Assembly (NCBI RefSeq): GCF_010634855.1
Contig: NZ_MWLQ01000008.1
Coordinates: 31,905-95,904 of the forward strand
DNA from: Microbacterium sp. B35-30
GTDB taxonomy: Bacteria > Actinomycetota > Actinomycetes > Actinomycetales > Microbacteriaceae
Length of the DNA stretch: 64,000 nucleotides
Reading direction: 5' to 3'
The notes beneath the pieces are model-generated. The model saw only the letters and a list, made by a program, of their open reading frames with translations, did not search any database and was not told the DNA's origin. Positions 17,115 through 24,771 of the stretch are shown here, one piece after another; positions within the stretch are counted from its first letter, which is position 1, and every line of letters starts with the position of its first letter. Both the position numbers and the translations under genes were made by a program.

Positions 17115-18560
17115 TCACTCGCGGAGGGACGGATGCCGCTCCTCGGGCGCGTGATGGCGCGGGATGAACAGGGCCACCACGAGGGCGACGATCGCGGCGG
17201 CCCCGCCGAGGATCAGCGACAGGGTGAAGCCGGTCGTCGTCGGGACCGGGACGCCTTCGAAGTCGACGGTGTAGGTGGCCAGCACCGCGCCGATGACCGC
17301 CGCGGCGGTGCTGGTGCCGAGCGAGCGGAACAGGGCATTGAGGCCGTTCGACGCGCCGGTCTCGCTCTGCGGGACCGAGCGCATGATGAGCATCGGCATC
17401 GAGGCGTACCCGAAGCCGATGCCGGCACCGATGAGGATGTTCGCGACGAGGATGTGCCACACCTCGGAGGAGAACAGCAGCGTGAAGCCGTAGGCCGCGA
17501 TCAGCGAGAGCGCGCCGAGCAGCAGCAGGAGCTTGGGTCCGGTGCGGAACGCGATGCGACCGGCGATCGGCGACAGCAGCATCATGACGATCCCGGAGGG
17601 CATGACGATCAGGCTCGCGACCAGCAGCGACAGCCCGAACCCGGCGCCGGTCGCAACGGGCAGCTCGAGCATCTGCGGGTACACGACGTTCGAGGCGAAG
17701 AGCGAGAACCCCATCGCCACCGAGGCGATGTTCGTGAGCAGCACCGCGGGCCGGGCGGCGACCCGCAGGTCGAGCAGCGGCTCGTCGATGCGCAGCTCGA
17801 ACCATCCCCAGAGCAGCAGCACGACCAGACCACCGAGTCCGCACACCAGCACCGGCGGGGACCCCCAGCCCCATTCGTTGCCGCGCGAGATCGCCAGCAG
17901 GATGCCGATGAGGCCGACCGCGAGTCCAGCGGCGCCGAGGTAGTCGAATCGGCCGGCGGTGCGCAGCACGCTGACCGGCACGATCCAGAGGACGAGCGCG
18001 AACACGACGACGCCGAGGCCGGCCGCCATCCAGAACAGCAGGTGCCAGTCGCTGCGCTCGGTGATGAGCGCGCTGATCGGCAGGCCGAGCGCGCCGCCGA
18101 CGCCGAGCGTCGCGCTCATGAAGGCGATCGCGGAGTCGACGCGGTCCTCATGCAGCACGTCGCGCATGATCGAGATGCCGAGCGGTACCACGCCGACGAT
18201 GGCGCCCTGCAGCGTGCGTCCGACGATGATGCCGACGATCCCTGGCGACAGTGCCGCCACGACCGAGCCGGCGACCATCACTGCGACGAGCACGAGCACG
18301 ATGCGGCGCTTGCCGTACATGTCGCCGAGTCGCCCCGAGATCGGGGTGATCACGGCGGCCGCCAGCAGCGTCGAAGTGACCACCCACGCCGTGTCCTCGC
18401 GGCTGGAGTTCAGCAGCTCCGGCAGCTTGGACTGGATGGGCACCATGAGGGTGAACATGAAGGACGAGCACAGGCCCGCGACCGCCAGGACGGCGACGAT
18501 GGCGCCCTGCCGAGGCATCCGGGTGAGTCTTCTTCTCGCGTCCTCATCACCCGTGCCCAT
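17115..18560 (-). CDS. DHA2-type MFS exporter
   Basis: 481 residues, about 14 transmembrane helices. Motif A is SGRLGDMYGKRRIV, motif C-like glycine pattern is LGVGGALGLPISA, and VGRTLQGAIVGVVPLGISIM is typical of EmrB/QacA-type drug exporters. DVLHEDRVDSAIAFMSATLG follows the first half. A start at codon 15 (MPRQGAIVAVL) with AGAAGAAGA upstream is an alternative. Substrate is not predictable. It converges on the FAD oxidoreductase gene with only 66 bases between. Confidence 0.87.
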   Translation of the reverse strand: MGTGDEDARRRLTRMPRQGAIVAVLAVAGLCSSFMFTLMVPIQSKLPELLNSSREDTAWVVTSTLLAAAVITPISGRLGDMYGKRRIVLVLVAVMVAGSVVAALSPGIVGIIVGRTLQGAIVGVVPLGISIMRDVLHEDRVDSAIAFMSATLGVGGALGLPISALITERSDWHLLFWMAAGLGVVVFALVLWIVPVSVLRTAGRFDYLGAAGLAVGLIGILLAISRGNEWGWGSPPVLVCGLGGLVVLLLWGWFELRIDEPLLDLRVAARPAVLLTNIASVAMGFSLFASNVVYPQMLELPVATGAGFGLSLLVASLIVMPSGIVMMLLSPIAGRIAFRTGPKLLLLLGALSLIAAYGFTLLFSSEVWHILVANILIGAGIGFGYASMPMLIMRSVPQSETGASNGLNALFRSLGTSTAAAVIGAVLATYTVDFEGVPVPTTTGFTLSLILGGAAAIVALVVALFIPRHHAPEERHPSLRE

Positions 18561-18619
18561 CGCTTCAGGCTATCGGCGCTCCGGGGCATCGGCTCCGGGG
18601 CAGGTGCGCCGCGGCATCC

Positions 18620-18747
18620 GGTTGTTGAGCGAGCGAAGCGAGACGAAACGCGTGGGTGTGCCGTCAGCGCCGCGCTCAGGCGTTTCGTCTCTGCATTTCG
18701 ACTCGCAAGCTCGCTCAACGACCGCGTTCCTCGCTCGCGCAACGACG
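18620..18747. repeat. Dispersed repeat family 1, direct copy plus degenerate inverted copies
   Basis: A direct copy (GGTTGTTGAGCGAGCG, then AAGCGAGACGAAACGC) at 18620-18651 is followed at 18680-18747 by inverted, decayed copies (GGCGTTTCGTCT, then TCGCTCAACGACC, then TCGCTCGCGCAACGAC). It fills most of the 215-base divergent gap between the MFS exporter and the acetyltransferase. Confidence 0.75.
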
Positions 18748-18763
18748 TCTGATTGCACCGGAG

Positions 18764-18769
18764 TACCGT
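18764..18769 (+). promoter_or_regulatory. -10 box, probable leaderless start
   Basis: TACCGT is followed by exactly 6 bases and then ATG 18776. Initiation 6-7 bases past the box would put the start codon at the mRNA 5' end. Confidence 0.5.
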
Positions 18770-18775
18770 GAAGGG

Positions 18776-19492
18776 ATGGCCGAGACCGCGACGCCGCCCG
18801 GCATCGACATCCGCCCGCTCGACACCGTCGACGAGGTCCACCGTGCCTCGGAGGTGCTCGCCGAAGTGTGGGGCGGCGACCGCGGCGGCATGCCGCCGAA
18901 CCTGCTGCGGGCCCTCGCGCACTCCGGCAACTACGCGGTCGGCCTGTACGACGGGGATCGCATGGTCGGGGCATCCGTCGCCTTCTTCGCCGTGCCCTCG
19001 GCGCGCTCGATGCACAGCCACATCACCGGCGTGCTGACCGACCACCAGTCTCAGGGGCTCGGCCGCGTGCTGAAGCAGCATCAGCGGGAGTGGGCGCTCT
19101 CCCGCGAGGTCGGGCACATCACCTGGACCTTCGACCCGCTCGTCGCCCGCAACGCGCACTTCAACCTCCGGGTGCTCGGCACGCGCGTCACCGAGTACCT
19201 CGTGAACCACTACGGTCCGATGGACGACGGCGTCAACCGCGGCGACGAGACGGACCGCATCATGGTGTCGTGGGCGCTCGCCGCGCCGCCCGTGCCGACA
19301 CCCGGCGACGACCGCGTGGTCGCGTCGGTCGGGATCCCGCACGACATCGAGGCGATGAGGCGCGAAGCGCCGACGGATGCCGCATCCTGGCGCCTTCGGG
19401 TACGCGAAGAGCTCACCGGGCACCTGGCCGAAGGCCTCGTGATCGGCGGCTTCGACGACGCGCGCGGCTACCTGCTCGTTCTCGGTCGTTGA
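18776..19492 (+). CDS. GNAT-superfamily acetyltransferase-like protein
   Basis: 238 residues. The acetyl-CoA region is readable as MHSHITGVLTDHQSQGLGRVLKQHQREWAL, with the QGLGRxLK loop of GNAT folds, followed by ITWTFDPLVARNAHFNLRVLG, characteristic of the predicted GNAT proteins of COG3375 type. Substrate unknown. The last codons GGT CGT TGA are supplied by the first unit of the repeat array that follows, so the natural C-terminus has been set, or altered, by the repeat. The start codon has a leaderless-type -10 box. Confidence 0.82.
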   Translation: MAETATPPGIDIRPLDTVDEVHRASEVLAEVWGGDRGGMPPNLLRALAHSGNYAVGLYDGDRMVGASVAFFAVPSARSMHSHITGVLTDHQSQGLGRVLKQHQREWALSREVGHITWTFDPLVARNAHFNLRVLGTRVTEYLVNHYGPMDDGVNRGDETDRIMVSWALAAPPVPTPGDDRVVASVGIPHDIEAMRREAPTDAASWRLRVREELTGHLAEGLVIGGFDDARGYLLVLGR

Positions 19493-19711
19493 GCGAGCGC
19501 GCGGACTCCGATCCCCGGTCGTTGAGCGAGCGAGCGCGGACTCCGATTCCCGGTCGTTGAGCGAGCGCGCGCGGACTCCGATTCCCGGTCGTTGAGCGAG
19601 CGCGCGCGGACTCCGATCCCCGGTCGTTGAGCGAGCGAGCGCCAGCGAGCGAGACGAAACGCCTCGAGCACGCCGAAGACGTTTCGTCTCGCTTCGCTCG
19701 CTCAACGACCG
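19483..19711. repeat. Family 1 tandem array ending in a large inverted pair
   Basis: Units begin at 19483, 19516, 19551, 19586 and 19621 (33, then 35-base periods), each CGGTCGTTGAGCGAGCG plus GCGGACTCCGAT(C/T)CC. The last unit is a full element ending GAGACGAAACGCC; after about 17 bases an inverted full copy occupies 19680-19711. The two full copies can form a stem of ~30 bp. Both convergent flanking genes end on the TGA within GGTCGTTGAGCG. A role as a bidirectional terminator is plausible. Confidence 0.85.
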
Positions 19712-19917
19712 GGTGGCTCCTTCGTGGGGTCGCCGGGTCGCACGTCGGCGTCGTCGCGGATGTCGATGCGTGTGACGCCGTCGCGGTGCGTGACGTCGAT
19801 GCGCGGGTCGGCGTCGGACTCCACCGCGTCCGGTGCCGAGGTCAGCTGGTCGCGCCGCTTCTCCTCGTCGGTCATGCCGGTGCCGTCGGTCTCGTCGGTG
19901 TTGTCAGGGGCGTTCAT
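19702..19917 (-). CDS. Small acidic hypothetical protein
   Basis: 71 residues, very rich in Asp, Glu and Thr, with a middle section DADPRIDVTHRDGVTRIDIR and no recognised domain. ATG 19917 is preferred (AAAGGA 7 bases upstream); ATG 19923 is also in frame. It starts two bases after the stop of the SDR at 19920-20726, so the two are one operon. Its end GGT CGT TGA lies inside the inverted repeat copy. Function unknown. Confidence 0.6.
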   Translation of the reverse strand: MNAPDNTDETDGTGMTDEEKRRDQLTSAPDAVESDADPRIDVTHRDGVTRIDIRDDADVRPGDPTKEPPGR

Positions 19918-19919
19918 GG

Positions 19920-20726
19920 TCATCCTTTCCGCCACTCGTCGCTCTTCAGGTGGGAACCTGCCTGCGGGCCCATCTGCAGCATCCCGCCGTCGACGGTCCA
20001 GCTCGCGCCGGTCACGTAGCTGGCCGCCGGAGACGCGAGGAACGCGACGACCGCGGCGATCTCGTCGGGCTTTCCTGGGCGCCCGAGCGGGATGCCCGGG
20101 CGGCGGGTGCGCTCGGCGTCCTCGGGTTCCTGATCGGTCAGCGGCGTCGCGATCTCGCCCGGAGCGACGGCGTTCGCGGTGATCGCATGCTCGCCGAGCT
20201 CCTGAGCCATGGTCTCGATGAGGCCGCCGAGGCCGTGCTTGGCGGCGACGTACGCCGCCGACCCCACGCGCGGCTGCGTCTCGTGCACGCTCGTGATCGC
20301 GACGAGGCGCCCGCCGGCGCCCGCGCGCACCATGTGCCGGGCGGCCGCCTGAAGTCCGGCGAAGGCGCCGTCGAGGTTGAGGGCGACGACCTGACGCCAG
20401 TCCTCGATCGAGACCTCGAGGAACGGTCCGCCCGAACCGCCGCCCGCGTTGTTCACGAAGACGTCGAGCCCGCCGAGACGCTCGACGAGCCCGTCGATCG
20501 TGCCCGCGACCTCGTCGAGCCTGGTGGCGTCGAACCGCGTCACCTCGGCCCGCTGCCCGCGCTCGCGCACGGCGGCGGCAGTGCGTTCGGCGCCCTCCTC
20601 GTCGCTGTGCCACGTGATGCCGACGTCGAGCCCCGCGTCGGCCAATGCCAGCGCGGTCGCCTGCCCGATGCCCGAGTCCGAGGCGGTCACGATCGCGTGC
20701 CGCGGGGCGAAGTCGAAGGTGTCCAT
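19920..20726 (-). CDS. Short-chain dehydrogenase/reductase
   Basis: 268 residues from ATG 20726; a longer frame to 20774 adds 16 residues without a better site. TASDSGIGQAT is the cofactor motif, VNNAGGGSGG the NNAG motif, ITSVHETQP carries the serine and YVAAK the Tyr-Lys pair. TWHSDEEGAERTA after strand two resembles NADP-dependent members. The end VTGASWTVDGGMLQMGPQAG is typical. Substrate unknown. It is the first gene of a two-gene reverse operon with the small acidic protein. Confidence 0.87.
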   Translation of the reverse strand: MDTFDFAPRHAIVTASDSGIGQATALALADAGLDVGITWHSDEEGAERTAAAVRERGQRAEVTRFDATRLDEVAGTIDGLVERLGGLDVFVNNAGGGSGGPFLEVSIEDWRQVVALNLDGAFAGLQAAARHMVRAGAGGRLVAITSVHETQPRVGSAAYVAAKHGLGGLIETMAQELGEHAITANAVAPGEIATPLTDQEPEDAERTRRPGIPLGRPGKPDEIAAVVAFLASPAASYVTGASWTVDGGMLQMGPQAGSHLKSDEWRKG

Positions 20727-20889
20727 GCGCCCGACGCTACGAGCGTGCTCGGAGAGCGCGCACGGGGTTGCCATCGGGACGACGACCGGCTACTGGTCCT
20801 CGGCGCGCTTACGGGCGGTTCGCACACCGCCGGCGAGGCACCCCGCGGTGCCGGGTGGCGCGGCCGGGCGCACCGCAGCTGAACTGCCC

Positions 20890-20927
20890 TTCCGCAGGCG
20901 GAATCCTGCCCACTTCGTCCTGCGGAA
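20890..20927. promoter_or_regulatory. Palindrome cluster upstream of the cyclase-family gene
   Basis: TTCCGCAGGCGGAA (20890-20903) is a palindrome, and CTGCGGAA (20920-20927) repeats its arm in inverted orientation. It lies in the 248-base divergent gap between the SDR and the cyclase gene, 50-85 bases before ATG 20975. Candidate operator for an unknown regulator. Confidence 0.3.
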
Positions 20928-20974
20928 GCGTGAATCTCCTGCGCAACAACCCCTGCAGTCGTAGGCTCTCGCCC

Positions 20975-21910
20975 ATGCCTCCCGCACCCGAGTACCGCGC
21001 GCACTTCGACTTCGACATCCGCTTCGCCAACGGGGGCGGCCTGTCGGGCACGGGGTTCCGGCTCGACCTGCCCTCGCCCGAGCTCACGCAGGACGAGATC
21101 GCGCGCCTGCTGATCGTGCACCTCGGGCTCGCGCTCGTCGACGAGGTGGAGCTGCGCGGCCTTCGGGTCGTCGAGGAGGCGCACCGTGGCAGCCGCGGCG
21201 TCGAGACGGTTCCGGATGCCGCAGCTTACGGCTCGTCGACCCGCATCGTGGATCTCAGCCATCCGATCCGGGCCGGTCTCGTGACGTACCCGGGGCTCCC
21301 CGCGCCGACAATCACACCCCACCTCACCCGTGAGGACTCGCGTGCCCGCTACGCGCCGGGCACCGAGTTCGCGATGGACGTCATCCACATGATCGGCAAC
21401 ACCGGCACGTACCTCGACTCGCCGTTCCACCGGTACGCCGCCGGCCCCGACCTGGCAGGCCTCGACATCTCGTCGCTCGTCGGCCTTCGCGCCGAGGTGT
21501 TCCACCTCGAGGACGCGTGGGATGTCGGGCGCCGAGGCATCCGTTCGTCCACGCTCGCCGATCGTGACGTGCGTGGAGCCGCCGTGCTGCTGCACACCGG
21601 CTGGGACCGGTGGTTCGGGCAGCCGGAGTACGGGACCGGCGCGCCGTACCTCACCGGCGAGGCCGCGCAGTGGCTCGTCGATGCCGGCGCGGTGCTCGTG
21701 GGCATCGACTCGGTCAACATCGACGACACCGAGTCGGGAGGTGAGCGGCCCGCGCACAGCCTGCTGCTCGGCGCCGGTGTGCACGTCGTGGAGCACCTCA
21801 CGAACCTTGCGGCACTGCCGCCGCGCGGCGCGCGGTTCACCGCGGCCCCGCCCGCGGTCGAGGGCTTCGGCACGTTCCCGGTGCGCGCCTTCGCCGAGCT
21901 CCCCGCCTGA
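20975..21910 (+). CDS. Cyclase-family (KynB-like) hydrolase with altered metal motif
   Basis: 311 residues. An N-terminal ~75-residue domain (LSGTGFRLDLPSPELTQDE through EEAHRGSRG) precedes the cyclase/formamidase fold, which starts at RIVDLSHPIRAGLVTYPG. The usual zinc motif HxGTHxDxPxH reads here N-T-G-T-Y-L-D-S-P-F-H, so two histidines are replaced by Asn and Tyr while Asp and the last His remain. VGIDSVNIDDTESGGERPAHSLLL and VVEHLTNLAAL are family-typical. It may use a different metal geometry, or belong to a divergent subfamily. TAGGCT lies 7 bases before ATG. Substrate unknown. Confidence 0.82.
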   Translation: MPPAPEYRAHFDFDIRFANGGGLSGTGFRLDLPSPELTQDEIARLLIVHLGLALVDEVELRGLRVVEEAHRGSRGVETVPDAAAYGSSTRIVDLSHPIRAGLVTYPGLPAPTITPHLTREDSRARYAPGTEFAMDVIHMIGNTGTYLDSPFHRYAAGPDLAGLDISSLVGLRAEVFHLEDAWDVGRRGIRSSTLADRDVRGAAVLLHTGWDRWFGQPEYGTGAPYLTGEAAQWLVDAGAVLVGIDSVNIDDTESGGERPAHSLLLGAGVHVVEHLTNLAALPPRGARFTAAPPAVEGFGTFPVRAFAELPA

Positions 21911-21917
21911 CCTGTCA

Positions 21918-21981
21918 GGAATCGCGAAAGGGTAGATTTCCTCACGCCCGCGCGCGCGGAAATCTACCCTTTCGCGATTCC
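21918..21981. repeat. Perfect 24-bp inverted repeat (hairpin element)
   Basis: Arms 21918-21941 and 21958-21981 are perfect inverted copies of 24 bp around a 16-base GC loop (CACGCCCGCGCGCGCG at about 21942-21957). The arms read GGAATCGCGAAAGGGTAG and on to TTTCC. No T-run follows. It may terminate the cyclase gene or be a mobile hairpin element; it is much longer and less GC-rich than the other terminators here. Confidence 0.8.
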
Positions 21982-22000
21982 GGATGTCGGAACCCCCTCG

Positions 22001-22006
22001 TACCGT
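22001..22006 (+). promoter_or_regulatory. -10 box, probable leaderless start
   Basis: TACCGT, then GAAGAC, then ATG 22013. TTCCGG at 21978-21983 sits at -35 distance but matches poorly. Confidence 0.45.
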
Positions 22007-22012
22007 GAAGAC

Positions 22013-22246
22013 ATGGACGCGGTACGTGTGACGTATCAGCCCCGGCATGCGGGCCTCTTCTCGTGGGAACGAGGAGAAGAGATGCGCGAGCACATCGAGA
22101 CACTGATCATCGCCCTAGGCGACGGGTGGCGGCACACGGAGCACCGCACCGCACCGCGGGAGCCCCGACGCCGTCGGCCCCGCATCGCACGGTCGACCTA
22201 CATCCCGGTCCGGCGCGACGTCGTCGACGCGCGCTTCGCCCACTGA
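22013..22246 (+). CDS. Small basic hypothetical protein
   Basis: 77 residues, Arg-rich in its second half (APREPRRRRPRIARS), no recognised domain. ATG 22013 follows a -10 box by 6 bases, fitting a leaderless mRNA. ATG 22082, in the same frame, has an excellent GAGGAG site five bases upstream and would give a 54-residue protein (MREHIETLIIALGDGW...). I cannot decide between them; both could be used. Immediately after its stop another frame reads SATNFAYVSWGEIADALGLK to a stop at 22350, which may be the displaced end of a longer ancestral protein. Confidence 0.5.
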   Translation: MDAVRVTYQPRHAGLFSWERGEEMREHIETLIIALGDGWRHTEHRTAPREPRRRRPRIARSTYIPVRRDVVDARFAH

Positions 22247-22390
22247 CCCCGTCAGCCACGAACTTCGCGTACGTCTCGTGGGGCGAGATCGCCGACGCGC
22301 TCGGGCTGAAGGTCGACACCGCACCGCGCAACGACCCGCGCTTCCGCTGAGGGCCGTGCGCCCGGCCGCCGTGGGGGCGGCGGCCGGGCG

Positions 22391-22396
22391 TACGCT
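22391..22396 (+). promoter_or_regulatory. -10 box, probable leaderless start of menC
   Basis: TACGCT, then GAGCGC, then ATG 22403: exact 6-base spacing. Confidence 0.5.
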
Positions 22397-22402
22397 GAGC
22401 GC

Positions 22403-23566
22403 ATGCCCATCGCCCGGCCTGCGGCATCCGTCGCCCTCGAAGGATTCGAGCTGCGGGTGCTGCACCTGCCGCTCGTCGCCCCCTTCACGACGTCGTTCGG
22501 GACCGAGACGGTGCGCGAGGTGATCGTCGTCCGCGCGCTGACGTCCGGTGGCGACGGGTGGGGCGAGATCGTCACACAGGCCGACCCGCTGTACTCCAGC
22601 GAGTACACGCAGGGCGCGTGGGACGTCGCGCTGCGCTTCCTCGTGCCGGCGCTGCTCGACGGTGCCGTGGGCGACCGTGCCGTCCGTGAGCCCGGCCTGC
22701 TCGCCCCCGACGACGTCGCGGGAGTGCTCGAGCCCTTCAAGGGTCACCGCATGGCGAAGGCCGGGCTCGAGCTGGCGGTGCTCGATGCCGCCCTCCGTGC
22801 CGAGGGCCGGAGTCTCGGCGAGTACGTCGGCGCGGTGCGCGACCGCGTGCCGAGCGGGGTCTCCGTGGGCATCCAGCGCGACCCCGCAGCCCTCGTCGAC
22901 ACCGTGCGCGGGTATCTCGACGAGGGGTACGTGCGCATCAAGATCAAGATCAAGCCCGGTCGCGACGTCGGCGATACGGCGGCGGTGCGCGACGCCTTCG
23001 GCACGATCCCGCTTCAGGTCGACGCGAATTCGGCCTACACGCTGGCGGATGCCGACACCCTGGCCGAGCTCGACCGCTTCGACCTCCTCCTGATCGAGCA
23101 GCCGCTGCAGGAGGACGACCTCGTCGACCACGCGACGCTGGCCCGGCGCCTCCGCACGCCGGTGTGCCTGGACGAGTCGATCGTGTCCGACAAGGCCGCG
23201 GCCGACGCGCTGGCGCTGGGCTCGGCATCCGTCGTCAACATCAAGGCGGGACGGGTCGGCGGCTACCTCGAAGCGGTCCGCATCCACGATCGCTGCCTCG
23301 CCGCCGGAGTGCCGGTGTGGTGCGGCGGCATGCTCGAGACCGGCATCGGGCGGGCCGCCAACGCCGCGCTCGCCGCCCTCCCGGGTTTCACACTGCCGGG
23401 CGACGTGTCGGCGTCGAGCCGTTTCTACACGCGTGACATCGTGACTGAGCCTGCGGTGCTCGAGGACGGTCACGTGCGCGTGCCGACAGGCCACGGCCTC
23501 GGCGTAGAGATCGATCCCGTGGCGCTCGACGATTTCACCGTCGCCCGCGAGACGCTGACGCGGTAG
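22403..23566 (+). CDS. menC: o-Succinylbenzoate synthase / N-acylamino-acid racemase type enolase-superfamily enzyme
   Basis: 387 residues of the MenC/NAAAR branch. A capping domain (LPLVAPFTTSFGTETVREVIVV) precedes the barrel. Catalytic lysines fit VRIKIKIKPG and NIKAGRVGG; metal acids fit the D of VDANSAYTL, the E of LIEQPL and the D of CLDES. The product would be 2-succinylbenzoate from SHCHC in menaquinone synthesis, in the cytosol. Members of this branch may instead racemise N-acylamino acids, and no other men gene is in the window, so the physiological role is not proven. The promoter box 6 bases before ATG suggests a leaderless transcript. Confidence 0.85.
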   Translation: MPIARPAASVALEGFELRVLHLPLVAPFTTSFGTETVREVIVVRALTSGGDGWGEIVTQADPLYSSEYTQGAWDVALRFLVPALLDGAVGDRAVREPGLLAPDDVAGVLEPFKGHRMAKAGLELAVLDAALRAEGRSLGEYVGAVRDRVPSGVSVGIQRDPAALVDTVRGYLDEGYVRIKIKIKPGRDVGDTAAVRDAFGTIPLQVDANSAYTLADADTLAELDRFDLLLIEQPLQEDDLVDHATLARRLRTPVCLDESIVSDKAAADALALGSASVVNIKAGRVGGYLEAVRIHDRCLAAGVPVWCGGMLETGIGRAANAALAALPGFTLPGDVSASSRFYTRDIVTEPAVLEDGHVRVPTGHGLGVEIDPVALDDFTVARETLTR

Positions 23567-23583
23567 CCGCCGGAGCCCCCGTG

Positions 23584-24600
23584 ATGTCCGCCGTGAGTGC
23601 CGTTCCCAGGAAGGCGGAACGGATGCCGCGGCCGGCCGCTTCGCCGGGGGCACAGCTCGCCGCGGCCCTGAGAACGGCACGGGTCACGGCGCGCACCCGG
23701 CGCATCGCGGCGGGGGCGATGGTGGCGGCAGGCCTCGTGCTCTCTGGATGCGCCGGACCGCCCGCGGTGAGCCCCGACCCCGCATCCACCCTTCCGCCCG
23801 CTGTGAGCCCCGACCCCGCATCCACCCTGCCGGAGGGGGTGACCGTCGAGCTCGCGCAGCTGCGCGCCGACGTCGCGCCGCGGCAGGCGCAGGTGCGCGT
23901 CGCGAACGGGTCCGACATCGCCCTCAAGGTGAGGGGTGTGCGGGTCGACGATCCGCGGTTCGAAGGCTCGGCGACCCGGGTGATCCCCGATCGCGCGAGC
24001 ACGATCCCCCCTGGTGGCCTCGTCGACATCCGCGTGCAGCTGCCGCCCGTCGACTGCACGGCGCCCGACGACGGAGAGGCGGAGGTGGTGCTCGAGATCG
24101 TCGGGGAGTCGTCGTCGGCCGAGGTCACGGTGCCCGCTCCCGATGCGCTGGGCTTCCTGGCTCCGCTGCACGCCCGCGAATGCCTTCAAGAGCGGATGTC
24201 GGATGCTGCGACCCTGGCGTTCACCGGCTTCCAGCCGTCGGCGCCCGGTGAGCCCGCCGCGCTCGAGCTGACGGTGACCCCCGCCGGCGCGGGCGAGGCC
24301 ACCGTCGTCGGGCTGGAGCGCACGAACCTGCTGGAGTTCGCCGGCTCGTCCGCGCAGGGCGAGCTGTATCCGCTCGACCTGCACGTCGCGGCCACGGACA
24401 CGGAGCCCGTCGTCGTGCAGATCCCGCTGCTGCCGTTCCGCTGCGACCCGCACGCGGTGCTGGAGGACAAGCGCGGCACGATCTTCGATGTGCGCGTGGA
24501 GCACGAGGGCGAGTCCGGCGAGTTCACGCTGTTCGTCGGCGACGATCTGCGCGGCCGGATCCTCACGTGGGTCGGCGACTGGTGCGGCTTCGGCAGCTGA
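23584..24600 (+). CDS. Putative secreted lipoprotein
   Basis: 338 residues. A hydrophobic segment ends in the lipobox VLSGC, with Cys56 from ATG 23584. The long Arg-rich leader suggests a later start such as ATG 23623, which has AAGG upstream. Right after the Cys is a duplicated 12-residue unit (PAVSPDPASTLP twice), from a 36-bp tandem duplication at 23760-23831. The rest is beta-rich, with no recognised family, and two conserved-looking Cys pairs (VDCTAPDD/ARECLQ and FRCDPH/GDWCGFGS) that could be disulfides. Function unknown; it is probably anchored outside the membrane. Confidence 0.65.
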   Translation: MSAVSAVPRKAERMPRPAASPGAQLAAALRTARVTARTRRIAAGAMVAAGLVLSGCAGPPAVSPDPASTLPPAVSPDPASTLPEGVTVELAQLRADVAPRQAQVRVANGSDIALKVRGVRVDDPRFEGSATRVIPDRASTIPPGGLVDIRVQLPPVDCTAPDDGEAEVVLEIVGESSSAEVTVPAPDALGFLAPLHARECLQERMSDAATLAFTGFQPSAPGEPAALELTVTPAGAGEATVVGLERTNLLEFAGSSAQGELYPLDLHVAATDTEPVVVQIPLLPFRCDPHAVLEDKRGTIFDVRVEHEGESGEFTLFVGDDLRGRILTWVGDWCGFGS

Positions 24601-24725
24601 TCGGGTTCGTCTCGCCGGCGCTCGCTCGACGGACGGCCGAGGCCCGGGCTCAACGTCGCGGTCGTCGGATCGAACGCGCTCGAGGTGCCCGTCGAGCGAT
24701 CGCTTCGGACGTCGACGGCATGCCA

Positions 24726-24755
24726 ACGGCCGGCCGCCCGAGGGCGACCGGCCGT
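24726..24755. terminator. Hairpin between convergent genes
   Basis: ACGGCCGG pairs with CCGGCCGT; inside, CGCCC-GA-GGGCG extends the stem to 13 bp with one C-A mismatch. It sits 16 bases beyond the stop of the 2106-residue enzyme and 125 bases beyond the lipoprotein gene, and can terminate both. Confidence 0.6.
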
Positions 24756-24771
24756 GGGGTGTCGGCGCCGG

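Noticed and set aside
19483..19660. Regularly spaced 35-base units that look like a short CRISPR array
   Set aside because: The units are continuous tandem copies without unique spacers, contain the dispersed family 1 element found elsewhere, and no cas gene is nearby.
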